From a virus, in the IMG/VR virus record IMGVR_UViG_3300032322_001005, positions 1-61,603 of that record: 61,603 nt of DNA. One strand, given 5' to 3'. Shown here in pieces: positions 24,425 through 35,100 of this stretch. The position numbers and the translations under genes are program-made. The notes under the pieces were generated by a model. The model was not told the origin of the DNA. It made no database searches and saw nothing but the letters and a program-made list of their open reading frames with translations. The number at the start of each line of letters is the position of its first letter. Positions within the stretch are counted from its first letter, which is position 1.

Positions 24425-24987
24425 TTAAAATATGCGCAGACTGTTGGCTTTACCCATCTTGCTGTAGCAATCCCACGAAGCTTGTTTGTGTAAAACTCCT
24501 GCCTCTTAAACCCGTATTTCTTGAACACATCGTCCCAATATTCTTGAGGCTTGCAGTTAACGTGGTGATGCCCACCCTCAGACCACTGCGGTTCAGAATA
24601 GGTCAAAAATACAAGGTTCGCCGTTGAGAATAACCGCATGTAGTTGTCTTGGTATTTTTCCTCAACATGCTCAAGAAACTCGCAAGACCAAATGATGTCT
24701 GGTTTAAGCATACTTCCGATTGGTAGCGGGCCTTGTGTAAAGTCATGAATGAGTATGCGATCTTGGACAGGACTGTTGTCCAATGCTAGTTTACTTCCGT
24801 CTACACCGATTGCCTCTACACCGTGATCGAGAAACCATTTAACAGCATGCCCTTCTCCGCAACCGATATCCAGCATTGTTCGCGGTGTGAACTTCTTAAC
24901 GATATCCATCCACACAACAGGGTCGAACGTATCTGGATCGCCACCAGTAATGAATCCACCAAGATGTCCGTCGCACACCAAACTCAT
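24421..24987 (-). CDS. SAM-dependent methyltransferase
   Basis: 188 aa, class I Rossmann fold. MLDIGCGEGHAVKWFLDHGV (38-57) is the SAM glycine loop, AIGVDGS the acidic strand-2 end, and SCEFLEHVEE the motif after strand 4. Similar enzymes methylate sugars or small metabolites in glycan gene clusters. Overlaps both neighbours. Confidence 0.8.
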   Translation of the reverse strand: MSLVCDGHLGGFITGGDPDTFDPVVWMDIVKKFTPRTMLDIGCGEGHAVKWFLDHGVEAIGVDGSKLALDNSPVQDRILIHDFTQGPLPIGSMLKPDIIWSCEFLEHVEEKYQDNYMRLFSTANLVFLTYSEPQWSEGGHHHVNCKPQEYWDDVFKKYGFKRQEFYTNKLRGIATARWVKPTVCAYFK

Positions 24988-25508
24988 TTGATCCCCTCCC
25001 CTGCAATGGATTCAACCCAATTCGCATGATCTCCGATAACTTTCCAATGCCCCTCAAGGTTGCATAAATTCCTATCCGGCGACATTCCAATTGCAACGTA
25101 GCGATAATCAAATCCGGCAGCATTGAGTGCAACGCTCAAAATTTCTTCAGACCACATTGTTTTATGTCCATGGTTGACCATAAGATTCCGTATTGCCGAA
25201 TCCAGCGTGGCCTCGCCGAAGCCAGACGATCCGAGCCAATAAAGATATTCGTTATCTGCTTTAGCTGCAACGCGAGTAATAGACGGAACGCAGACTCGCA
25301 ATACTCCACCTTTCTTCAAAATGCGATAGCACTCCGAAAAGAAGTTAAATACCTCTCTGCTATCTAAATGCTCTACAACATGTTCCGCAAAGATGCAATC
25401 TGTTGAATTGTCTGCAAATGGAAGTGATTTTGTTATGTCCACGTCCAAATCATAATTCTCCCACCCATCAAGCAGATTTCCACCACAGCCAAAGTTTAAT
25501 TTCTTCAT
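24984..25508 (-). CDS. SAM-dependent methyltransferase, type-11-like
   Basis: 174 aa. It begins MKKLNFGCGGNLLDGWENYD, with the SAM loop FGCGGN at the very N-terminus, then LPFADNSTDCIFAEHVVEHL and LKKGGVLRVCVPS. This is the pattern of short methyltransferases common in O-antigen loci. Overlaps on both sides by four bases. Confidence 0.8.
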   Translation of the reverse strand: MKKLNFGCGGNLLDGWENYDLDVDITKSLPFADNSTDCIFAEHVVEHLDSREVFNFFSECYRILKKGGVLRVCVPSITRVAAKADNEYLYWLGSSGFGEATLDSAIRNLMVNHGHKTMWSEEILSVALNAAGFDYRYVAIGMSPDRNLCNLEGHWKVIGDHANWVESIAGEGIK

Positions 25509-26038
25509 GGCTTTTGAAATGCAACCGCACCATTGATTAGGTCGGTAATCCAGATGGAATTTGCAGGAGAATAGTTTGCCTCAAACTTCTTGGTCATATC
25601 CATCAGATATCCATGCTGCTCGTGCGTAATATCATCAAACACAAGCCATCCCTTAGAATTAAGAAGCTGCCATCCGTCGATAAGATCGCGTTCGCCGCCT
25701 TCGTAGGAATGATCGCCGTCGATTGTCACCAAATCAAATGACACACATTCAGCGATAAGTTGTGGCAGAATGTCGTGAGAATTGCCATCTATGAACCTTG
25801 CTTCACCAGTATAGCCAAGCTTGTTCAACAAGTCTTTAATGTGGGCGTTACTGCCCCTTCCTGTGCCGCCATACTCTTTACCCCACATATCAACAAGCGT
25901 TAGGCTTTTGACTGTAGTGCATTCGTTAATAACCACCTCAAGGCTGGTCCCTTCGTTTACTCCAACCTCTAGGTATGATTCTGCTCCTCCGCATACGCGA
26001 GAGAGGGCTTCTCTGATTGCATATTGATGTTTGCTCAT
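25505..26038 (-). CDS. SAM-dependent methyltransferase, Methyltransf_24-like
   Basis: 177 aa from the ATG at 26038, which overlaps the upstream stop. LEVGVNEGTS (23-32) is the SAM loop, SLTLVDMWG the strand-2 acid, and TIDGDHSYEGGERDLIDGW (105-123) the hallmark of the group. Members methylate hydroxyls of sugars or antibiotics. Third methyltransferase in a row. Confidence 0.8.
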   Translation of the reverse strand: MSKHQYAIREALSRVCGGAESYLEVGVNEGTSLEVVINECTTVKSLTLVDMWGKEYGGTGRGSNAHIKDLLNKLGYTGEARFIDGNSHDILPQLIAECVSFDLVTIDGDHSYEGGERDLIDGWQLLNSKGWLVFDDITHEQHGYLMDMTKKFEANYSPANSIWITDLINGAVAFQKP

Positions 26039-26853
26039 AGTTGTATAAATTCCCGTATCCACTCCGAGTATCCCATCGTTCCCTCGCATCCACGTCTTGC
26101 GTCGATAACAAGATGCTTTTCCACAAAGTTTCGCATGGAATCAACTCGTTGTTTTATTTCACTTTCTGTCATGTTTTGTAGATGTTTCACAATATCGTTC
26201 ATGTTCGTGTTGTCCAAGTTGAATCTCGGGGAGAAATCCAACTCTTGACCGAACGGCATCGTCCAGTCATCGAGACGAACTGGTATCGCTCCTAGCAACA
26301 TGGATTCAAATAGCCGCATAGAACTCGGGCCGTTCCCTCTGGGACAAAGCGAGAATACGGAATCTTTAAGTTCGTTCGCATACGCTTCGGCTAGTTGAGG
26401 TCTGCGCTCTGCTGGTGTTTTCCACCAATCAATCCACGTCAGCCGAATGCCGTCCACCTGCATTCTGTGGCGGTTGTGCCAAGTCTGTCTGTGTCCTCGA
26501 AAGCTGATCTTTGTATTGCGTTTGCGGTTATCGAAATCTCCGCGCAAGTAGTTTGGGATGAACCTATCGTATTCGTAAGGAATGTTGAACCCGCAATTCG
26601 TTCCGAAGATGTATCCGTAGGGGACAAACGCTGGAGCTTGGTCGCCCGTGATGATAGCGATAACTCGCTTGTTCAGATTGCTGATCCTGCCCAAGTCTTC
26701 CGTAACCTCGTGGCTATCTCCTACTGTGTGATACCAAATGAAATCCGCCTCACTCAAGTTCTGGACGACCTCGATATTCGGGTTGTTGCCCATGAACCCT
26801 TTGTAGCCAAAGTGGTGTATAGATGTATGTAGATGTGGAAGTGTAATCTTCAC
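26035..26853 (-). CDS. Exostosin-like (GT47) glycosyltransferase
   Basis: 272 aa from a GTG at 26853 that overlaps the upstream stop (GTGA) and follows GGGAGGAATTG. The C-terminal half has CPRGNGPSSMRLFESMLLGA followed by IPVRLDDWTMPF, the signature of exostosin-domain transferases. The N-terminal half is a GT-B-like Rossmann domain. It transfers a sugar from a nucleotide donor; acceptor unknown. Unusual in phages. Confidence 0.75.
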   Translation of the reverse strand: MKITLPHLHTSIHHFGYKGFMGNNPNIEVVQNLSEADFIWYHTVGDSHEVTEDLGRISNLNKRVIAIITGDQAPAFVPYGYIFGTNCGFNIPYEYDRFIPNYLRGDFDNRKRNTKISFRGHRQTWHNRHRMQVDGIRLTWIDWWKTPAERRPQLAEAYANELKDSVFSLCPRGNGPSSMRLFESMLLGAIPVRLDDWTMPFGQELDFSPRFNLDNTNMNDIVKHLQNMTESEIKQRVDSMRNFVEKHLVIDARRGCEGTMGYSEWIREFIQL

Positions 26854-28526
26854 CACCAATTCCTCCCGTTCGCAGCCAGCCAAGCCGAAGCTAGTCGCTT
26901 GTTGTATTCGTTGCCTGCACATCCCCGATTCTGCAACCAATGGCTCTCGTGCATCTCGTGGTAGATCGCGTTGTGCAGCTCGATTCCGCCCGTCATGCGA
27001 ACCAAGTCCCGCATAATCATATCCCACGCCTCTCTGCCGAGCAACATGTCGGGAAACAGACCCTTCCTCTTGACCCACCATTCCTTCGTAAAGGCAAACA
27101 GATCAGCGCCGGGATACTTCCTCCCAGCAGCGCACTCCACCTCGTTTAACGCCAGCCTGTCGATTCTACGGAAGTCGTTGCGCTGTGCGTAGCAAGAACC
27201 GAAGTTATAGCAGGCGTCAAGTATCTCTCCCGTAATGCCCGGAGTTAGATTGATGTCCGCGTTCAGAATGCAGATGATGTCGTTGGCATTCGCTTTTGCG
27301 TTCGTTTGGTCGAGCATGTCGTGGATGAACGGAACGGGTGCGTCGTTTATACAAGTCGCGTCTCTGGTCGAAGTGAAGTCCACTTCCTTCCATTTTCCTC
27401 CAGAAAGCCAATTCTCTTGCAAAATACTACGATCCGCTGTGTCGTATCTCCTTTGCGTTTCCGCGTCGTTCTGCGCCTTCCTAGAGCGAACAAACCATAT
27501 CTCGGGAGGGATTCGCTTGTCGGATACCGCACTAGCGATGTCATCAATCTTTTTGACTACATCCGAGTAAGGAACCCGCAGATTGTGATGCGGTTTCCAG
27601 CTAGACTGATGCCACATCGTATTCTGGTCTGTCACCAAAGCGATTGTGTTGATCCCCGATGCTGATGCCAAGTGGAGTGGAGCCGAGTCGATTGCGATAA
27701 GCGAATCCGCCTCGTCGTATAGCCCCAGCAAATCGTAGAGTCTCGCAGACCGGATGCCAGATATGTTGATGAAATTGTATTCGGGCAGGGCTTTGAACAG
27801 CCCTTTCATCAGTTCCTCGCCCCAGAAGAAGGGAGAAGAATGCCCATCCATTGCCAAAAGCACGTTCTTCTTGTTAAAAGAAATGTATTGTTTTTTCAAC
27901 ACGTCTTCCCGAATTTGATCTCTATTGTCGAACAATAACCGTTTGGAATGCGGAGAGATAGGTATTCGCGAGTTGACCCAAATATCTCTGTCGAACGACC
28001 ATCCCTTCTGGTCGATACGCATATCTTCTGCGCACACAGCACAGTTGATTACGCACGACTCTGGGAAACTCCTCGTTGCCCAGTTAGTTGCATGAGCGGG
28101 GAGCCTGAAGTCCTTCTCAAAGACAATCGGTTCTACGTAGGTGCAGCCGTCCAGCAACGGAGCGAATTCTTTTGAAACAACGAGCTTCTGTTTTGTCCCA
28201 AGTCTTTCGTATTCAGACTGAATCGCGGGGAGTAAACAAAGAATATCTCCCGCCCTGCCGAGCATGACGTGCAGGCTTTTGTCCGAAAAATGTATATCTT
28301 TTTCCGACAAAAACCCTGTCAGGTGATTCTGTCTCGGGATGTGCGGCATGGTTTCTCTGATGATGTCGTGCATAATTTCATCCTTCTTGCGCTGGTCGCC
28401 AGCACTCTTCGCCCACATGGCTAGCTGACGGATGCAATAGCTCTTTTGCATCTTGCCGTTGATCGTGTAGCGCCAATCTCCGGGCGGGGTCGTATTGATG
28501 TCGATCCCGAATTTCTCAACGCTCAC
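26850..28526 (-). CDS. Two-domain glycosyltransferase: GT9-like plus GT-A-like
   Basis: 558 aa. PPGDWRY (14-20) opens a small N-terminal domain shared with the next gene upstream. Residues about 86-330 are heptosyltransferase-like: VMLGRAGDILCLLP (87-100) and IDSAPLHLASASGINTIALV (279-298). Residues about 340-558 form a second transferase-like domain with LNADINL (421-427, DxD) and a segment IYHEMHESHW. Two activities in one chain suggest successive steps of one glycan. Confidence 0.7.
   Translation of the reverse strand: MSVEKFGIDINTTPPGDWRYTINGKMQKSYCIRQLAMWAKSAGDQRKKDEIMHDIIRETMPHIPRQNHLTGFLSEKDIHFSDKSLHVMLGRAGDILCLLPAIQSEYERLGTKQKLVVSKEFAPLLDGCTYVEPIVFEKDFRLPAHATNWATRSFPESCVINCAVCAEDMRIDQKGWSFDRDIWVNSRIPISPHSKRLLFDNRDQIREDVLKKQYISFNKKNVLLAMDGHSSPFFWGEELMKGLFKALPEYNFINISGIRSARLYDLLGLYDEADSLIAIDSAPLHLASASGINTIALVTDQNTMWHQSSWKPHHNLRVPYSDVVKKIDDIASAVSDKRIPPEIWFVRSRKAQNDAETQRRYDTADRSILQENWLSGGKWKEVDFTSTRDATCINDAPVPFIHDMLDQTNAKANANDIICILNADINLTPGITGEILDACYNFGSCYAQRNDFRRIDRLALNEVECAAGRKYPGADLFAFTKEWWVKRKGLFPDMLLGREAWDMIMRDLVRMTGGIELHNAIYHEMHESHWLQNRGCAGNEYNKRLASAWLAANGRNWW
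27923..27937. repeat. Dispersed 15-bp palindrome, copy 5
   Basis: TATTGTCGAACAATA, within the two-domain glycosyltransferase gene (encodes LLFDNR). Confidence 0.85.
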
Positions 28527-29152
28527 AACCCCTCCCGCTTCCAGCAGTGCGTAATTTGCCTAAAGTCGTTTTTGAGTTCATCATTTAGCCCGTTGTGTTG
28601 CACGTCGAGGGGAACGTGAACAGCGGACTTTAGCTCACAGGAGCATACAAGGCAAGCACCGAGAGCATAATCGTTCTTGGTTTTTCTGTCGCCTAGAACT
28701 CCGTGAATAAGCTTCATCACTCCTCCCATACACGCACCGCAGGAGAATTGGAGCGTAACGTTGTTCGGGCATCCCGCACAGATGTTCGCCCTGCGCTCTG
28801 CTTCCTCTTGCGAGACGAATGCAGCCCTGCCGTTCAAGACCTGCATCGCCCACGACTTGATCATATTCAAGAACGACAGCACAGCCTGCAACGAAAGCTT
28901 CCGGCGAACCACCTTGTCCAGCGAGACGGGATTGCAGAGCTTTCCCCACCCATTCTGGATGCACATCTCCGAGATTAACTCGTCCTCCCAGTCTCCCGTC
29001 AGAACGATATTGTTTGCCAAGCAATGATTCACATACGCTTTGATGAATGCTCGGTAATCATAATGTTTGAGAAGCAGTCCTGTAATAGGATGCTTGTAGC
29101 GCCACTCACCGGGGGGACACGTGGCCTTGTCCGTGTAGCGATATTGAACCAT
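28523..29152 (-). CDS. Cysteine-rich protein with PPGxWRY domain
   Basis: 209 aa. CPPGEWRY (12-19) and the following helix match the start of the two-domain glycosyltransferase. The C-terminal part has seven cysteines (C125, C128, C138, C141, C167, C170, C172) in CxxC pairs and should bind zinc. I know similar architectures only as phage hypothetical proteins. Start and stop overlap the giant gene and the glycosyltransferase. Confidence 0.65.
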   Translation of the reverse strand: MVQYRYTDKATCPPGEWRYKHPITGLLLKHYDYRAFIKAYVNHCLANNIVLTGDWEDELISEMCIQNGWGKLCNPVSLDKVVRRKLSLQAVLSFLNMIKSWAMQVLNGRAAFVSQEEAERRANICAGCPNNVTLQFSCGACMGGVMKLIHGVLGDRKTKNDYALGACLVCSCELKSAVHVPLDVQHNGLNDELKNDFRQITHCWKREGL

Positions 29153-32100
29153 TACTTGTAAAGGTTCTGTAATCTCTTCTCTGCCTTCTCGCGTTCTTTG
29201 CCCTGCTCGATCACGTCTTTGTTCATCTGCCTAATCATCCTCGCAACGTCCGTGTCGTTCAAGCGCATTGTGTATAAAAGTTCGCTAACCCCAGCAACGA
29301 ACATTACCCTGCGCTCTTCAGGGGTCAACGTATCGGCAAGCTCTTGGCTGGACAATTCTTTAACCCGATCCGAAAGTTCTGCAAATTGCCCGGGCATGAT
29401 TTCCAGCATACCAAGATTTACTCCCGATCCTTTGCCAGTATAACGATACAAGAAAGCGCGGTCTTTCATGTATTTATCAAACGGCATTACCTCGCCGCTA
29501 TCATCCAGCGCATTTTCGTTTTCGATCTGCGATTCGATGATGTATTGCATGTAGTTGATTGAATCAATCGCTTTGCTTTCAAAAATCTCAGGGAAACCGC
29601 CCAAAACAATATTGGAAAACAATTCTGTCCTGAACTTGCGCCAGATCAAATTTGCTTCTTCTTTCTGCTTTTCTTCGTCGGGTTCGTCCATATCTACTCC
29701 TAGGAGCGCGTAGATAGTAGAAGCACCGAGTCCGTAAACAGCAGGCAGAAGGAATCTGCGAGCTGCATTGAATGTAATCATTCCAGCAATTGTTCCGCTA
29801 AGCCCCTTTGCCGCAGCTTTCCTTTGATCTGAATCGCCAAAGATTGCATCTCGCGCATCCGAAAACATGCGAAGTCTTTCTTGAAGAACGAACGAATAGA
29901 ATGGCATGAAGATCGCTTTGAATAGATTGGCGTATCCATTGTTACCCCTCTGCGATAGTTCTGCCATCCTTGTCGGGTCTGAAGAGCCTTGATACATGTC
30001 GATCATTTGTTCGGCATACATCGCAGCCTCAAGGCGAATCGGGTCGCTTTCAGCATTTAGTCTCGATTCGTTCTCCCATCCAGTAAACTCAACACCTTTG
30101 TCTTGAAGATACTTTCTGTAATAAGAAAGCCATCCAGAGCCAGCCGCCAAGAAGTCAGACTTTTTGAGTGCGTATAACCAAACATTGTTAAGGCGCTCTA
30201 CAGCATCAGATACAACTACCCATCTTCCGTCCTCGACAAATCTTTCAATCTTGCCGTAATTTCCTTCTGTTTGGTTAATCCACTTGGTTCCACCAGCAAT
30301 CTCGCCACGCTCTCCGATGGAGTATTGCCGCAGTAAACTCATGGCACCTTCGCTTGATAAGTCTCTCGTGCTTTCGGCAATCAACGCAGGGTCGCCTACA
30401 TTTGCCAACGTCGTAGCCATTTGCGAAGGATATTGCTTAAAGAATTGTCCGTATCCGCCGAGTGCAAGGCCGATGCCAAACCTGCGCGTAACGTTTGCAA
30501 TCGTGTTGGCAATCGCGCTACCTCCATCTCCGTCGTATGTTCTTGCTAGTGCGTTTGAAAGAACAGCGAGCCGCCTGTTAAGGAAATCAAGGTTCTCTGC
30601 GCCGCCAACAGCCTTCTCTGCATCTGGAGAGTCGAGGAACGCGATAATCTGTTGCCAAGCCGCGTTTGTATTCGCTTTGGAGATTTGATCTGAAAGCGAG
30701 TTGAGAACGTTTTTCGTAAGGTTGTAATCAATTACAGAATCTTTAGGAAGAACTGTAACCTTCTTGCGCTTAATTGAGTTCGCCGCTTGCTTTGGCTTGG
30801 AAACATCTTTTCCTGTTGTAATAACAACCTTGTCTGGTGGTTTTACCTTTGAACCGACCTGCCTATACCGAATTGGCAGGTAGTTCGGATTGTTGTAATT
30901 GTCGGTTTGATTATTAAACAATTCGTCATGTTCCTTTAACATCGGCTTATATTCTGGAAGAACCTGATCTTTTAAGAATATAAGTGCCTCGTAGTTCGCA
31001 ATGTGTGTTCTCTTTAGGTTTTCAAGAATACCCTGCACACTATCGGCATATACCTCATCCAATGCCTTTTTAATAAACGGAACGCTTTCTCTATCAGACC
31101 TTGATGGCGAGCGTTCTTTAACTGCTATATCCTCTTCGATAAGTTTTCTAATTCGCTGAATCCCTTCAGCCTCAGTCTCGTCTGGATCAATCTGAATAAG
31201 ATTTCCAGCTACCCCCATAGAGAACATTCCTTGTTTGTCGGAAATCTTTTGTTTTGTTTCGTCTTCAATCTGTAAATACCTTTCGCGTATACCGTCAGAT
31301 ATTTCGGCGTTGATTTTATTTGCCCTTGCTGTCCCTTTAGAAAGCCTTGCCATTCCCATTTGAACAAGAAGACGCGGCGCTCCATTTTTGCCAGCAATAT
31401 TGCGAAATGTGTCCGCAACAGACTGAACGCTAAGATTCAATGCACGACCAGTTCTTTCTCCAAGGAACGAGTTTAGGAAATTAAACATCGCCTCATTGCG
31501 TTTGATTTGGTTTGGGTCGTTTGCAGCTTCCGCCGCTCCCATTTGCCCCTTGGCTGTCGCTGAAAACTTCTGCGCTCCGAAAAAGTAATTGTTAACAAGA
31601 ATCGAGTTTGCCGCCCGAATAAACTCCTTACGCGCACCTACGTCCAACTGCGACAAATTAAGTCGCTTCATATCGTCAAGTATCTCTGTCGTATCGTCTG
31701 TCGGGTTTGGATTTTTGTAGTTTACCAAAGCGATCTGAGCTTCTTCAGAAATCTTGTTGATCGCAGCTTCAAGTGCCTCTGCTCGCTTTACTCGGCGTTC
31801 ATCACGAGCATCTTGCTTGCGGGCCTCGATCATGCTGGTGAATTCCTCTTCGGACATATCCAGCAAATCAACAGCCTCGTCTTCGGTGATACCTTCTCTT
31901 CCTAGCTCTTGAGACAATGCACGGAGATACAGTTGGCGCTCCGCTTCTTGGCGAGTAGCGTCTATCTCTGTATAAAGATCGTTGAGATAGCTCTGCATTT
32001 CTGCGTCTGGAATAACAACATAATCCTCCGCAGTCACAGGTCCATAGCCCTTCATATACTCGGTTAGAACTGCCGCAAACTCACCGGGGTTGTTTATCTC

Positions 32101-35100
32101 CCTAGGGTTGATTCCAGCGAACTCTTTCAGAACGTCTTTTACTGGTGCTGGGATATCTTTCTGTTTTGCTAGATTCTTTGCAGAGCTAATGGCTTTCTTC
32201 GCATCCGACACGTCCCTGTCGTAATTCGCGTTGTCGATTACCTTGTTCGCGTAGTTCAAGAACGAGAGGATGGACGCGTCGTTGTCGAAACGGACTTGCA
32301 TCGCCTTGTTGACGATAGCGCGAAGCTGCGGGGCTTTTACCCTACCGCGAATTGTTTCCTCGCGGAGTTGGGCTGTCAGGTCTTTTACGAACTCCTTCTG
32401 CTGCGCGGCATCCAGCCTGCGCTTCTTCGCCCCGAGTTTGAGTTGATCCTTCAACGCGGTCTTCTCGTTTATCGTTAACAAGTCACGCTTGCGCTTCACT
32501 CCAGTTGTCGCCTCGATCAATCGCTGGATTGTTGTTGGGCGTGGTTTCTTTTGCGGAGCCTCTGCGGCGGGTTCTACTGTAGGCTCGGCTTCTACTGCCG
32601 CCTCTGGTTCAGCCGCCATCCTAAATATTCCTGCATCCATCTCGCGGATGATTCGCTCTCCGCTCTGGAAGCGTTTAATCGCTGAAGAGAGGACTGCCTG
32701 CGCTCCTCGGTCTGTCAGCCTGAACTTGGTTCCGACCAGCCTGTTCAGCACAGCCTTTACGGCATTTACAAATCGCTCCCACTTCGGGGCGATCCTATTC
32801 TCTGCGATCAGCGTCCCGAATGCGCGGACTTGGTTCTCCTCCATCTGCACGGACTGAGACTCTTCCGAGTAGTGGCGGCGAATAATATCGTCTGCCTGCG
32901 CCTGTTGCTCTGGTGACAACGCGTTCCAAAACTCTTTAAACGCAGCCTGCACTTCAGGATCGCCGTAGACGAAGTGACCGAGTTCGTGCGCGATATTGTC
33001 TGCGATGTTGTCTTCTTTGGAGAGATACGCTTGGTTGAGGATAATCTGACCAGTCTCTAGGTTGTATCCCGCCTTGAAGCGATAGTCTGGGTCTGTGCTA
33101 TCGTTAACAATTGTGAGGTTCGCCGGGGCTTTTCCGCCGAAGAACTTCTTCGCCGCTACCAAGATTTGCTCGTATGTGTAGCGATTGCTTTCTTGAACTG
33201 GGCTTGGCTCAACCGCCATGTATCTTTGGTCTGGCCCGATTATTCCAGTTGGGCGGGCTTCCGTTTTGGGATTCTTAACAAATACGCGAGAGCCAACCAT
33301 TATTGCCTCATCGCCACCGACAACCGTCCTCTTACTTCTTACATCAATAAATTGGCTTGATCGTATCGGATTATAGCCAACCTCCGTCCACACATTCGGA
33401 TCGTTAATGTCGGCAGGGAGTTCAGCGATTGGCTCGTAGTTGCCCTTGACTGTAGCTAGTCGGAACTTGCCAGCACCCATTGCAATGGTTAGCGCCCCGC
33501 CTTCTCGCATGTTGCGAGTCATAAATCTTGGATTTGTAACTTTAGCTATGCCAGTAAATGCAACAACGTCTCCAATTTTTTTAGAATCATCGGCAACTGG
33601 AAGATGTGCCGTAATTGCATATACCGTGTCGCCTGCCTCTGTTGATTTGTTATAAGTTGGAATGTCTATTCTAAATTCATACTCGGAACCTTCTTGGAGG
33701 CGAGAATTCCCATTTTTGTCAAGCAATCCAACCTGATCAATTTTATTGCTCTGAATGTATTGTTTTATTTTTGCATCTGTCGGAATTGGGTCTGGCCCTT
33801 TGGCAACGAATGGGTCAAGCGCGCCTACCAAATTAGCATACTCATCAACAGTAATCTCCTTGTTCTTCATCCTTACCGCAGCGACAGCTAGTTGCGGGTT
33901 CCTAGCCATAACCCTGTTTGAAGATGCTTTATCAAATGCCGCCTGCTCTTCTTGGGTTCGCGGTTTTATCGCTTGCGGCTGAATCGCCATTCTCCGCACT
34001 CCTTTCGCCTTTACGGGCTTTACGTCGTTCTTCTCTACGACCTGCACCTCTCCGGTTCGCTCGTTCTTTACGGAGTAATACTGCTCTCCTAGATCGCGCT
34101 CTGTTGCTGTCTGCGGGATGACTTTTTCTACTACGTAGGTCTGCGGGCTTTTGCCGAGCTTGATGCGGTTGCCTACTGCGATTCCCTCTGGTGCTGCTTC
34201 TGGTGCGGGTGGAGTTGTTACAGCGGGGGCGACGGGTGCGGGTGCTGGCGCAGGGGCCGCTTGTATCTCCGCGACTCGCTCTGCTGGGGTGAGGCGAGGA
34301 AGAGGAGCTTGCGCTCTAGATAAAATAGCCTCTCCGTCTTGATTTATGACGGGCTGGCCTTTGATAATATCGACAAGCCCCGCTGCGGATAGCGCGGAAA
34401 TCTGTTCGCGTTTTGCCGTGTTTTCCGCTACAGAGCGCAAATTGTTTATTACTTGTGCATCGGCAGAAGTTATTGGTTCTGCTGCTACTGGCTGCGGGGC
34501 GGCTGCGGCTGGCTGGGCTGCTCGTTCTCTGCGCTCAAGCTCTTGGACGCCGGACTCAACTTCGCTAATAGTTTCTGGGAATGCGACAGCTTCGCCAGAA
34601 GGGCGAACCTCCCTGCGTAGCGAGGACTTGTATTGTTGGTATTTGGGGTTGCTTTCATAATTTGTGATGTCTTGGTCAATTAGCAGATATGGTTCAGCTA
34701 ATGCTTGTTTTTGCTCTTCGGATATCGGAAGTCTGTCAATAACTCGCAGTGCTGTATCAATCTGTCGATTTGCCACCTCGATCTGCTCTGGGCTGATCTG
34801 CGTGTAAAACTCTGGTGTGCTTGAGATTTTGACAGACCTCTTTCCCTCTTTAACCAATTTAGATTCGCCAACGTCAAATATGTCGGCAATCGCGTTAAGT
34901 GTTGGAGAGTTTTCAATTTCAATTAACGCCTGCGGAATTTCAAAATCGTCCTCTGTTGCGGCGATTTCTTCTTCTGTTACCTGAGGCTTGGATTCGATAA
35001 CCGACGCAACCTGTGGCAACGCAGGCTCGGCAGGAGCCTGTCTAGTCTGCCCTTTGCGAACCCACTCAACCCCTTCGATCTCGCTGATAGGTTGGTTGGG

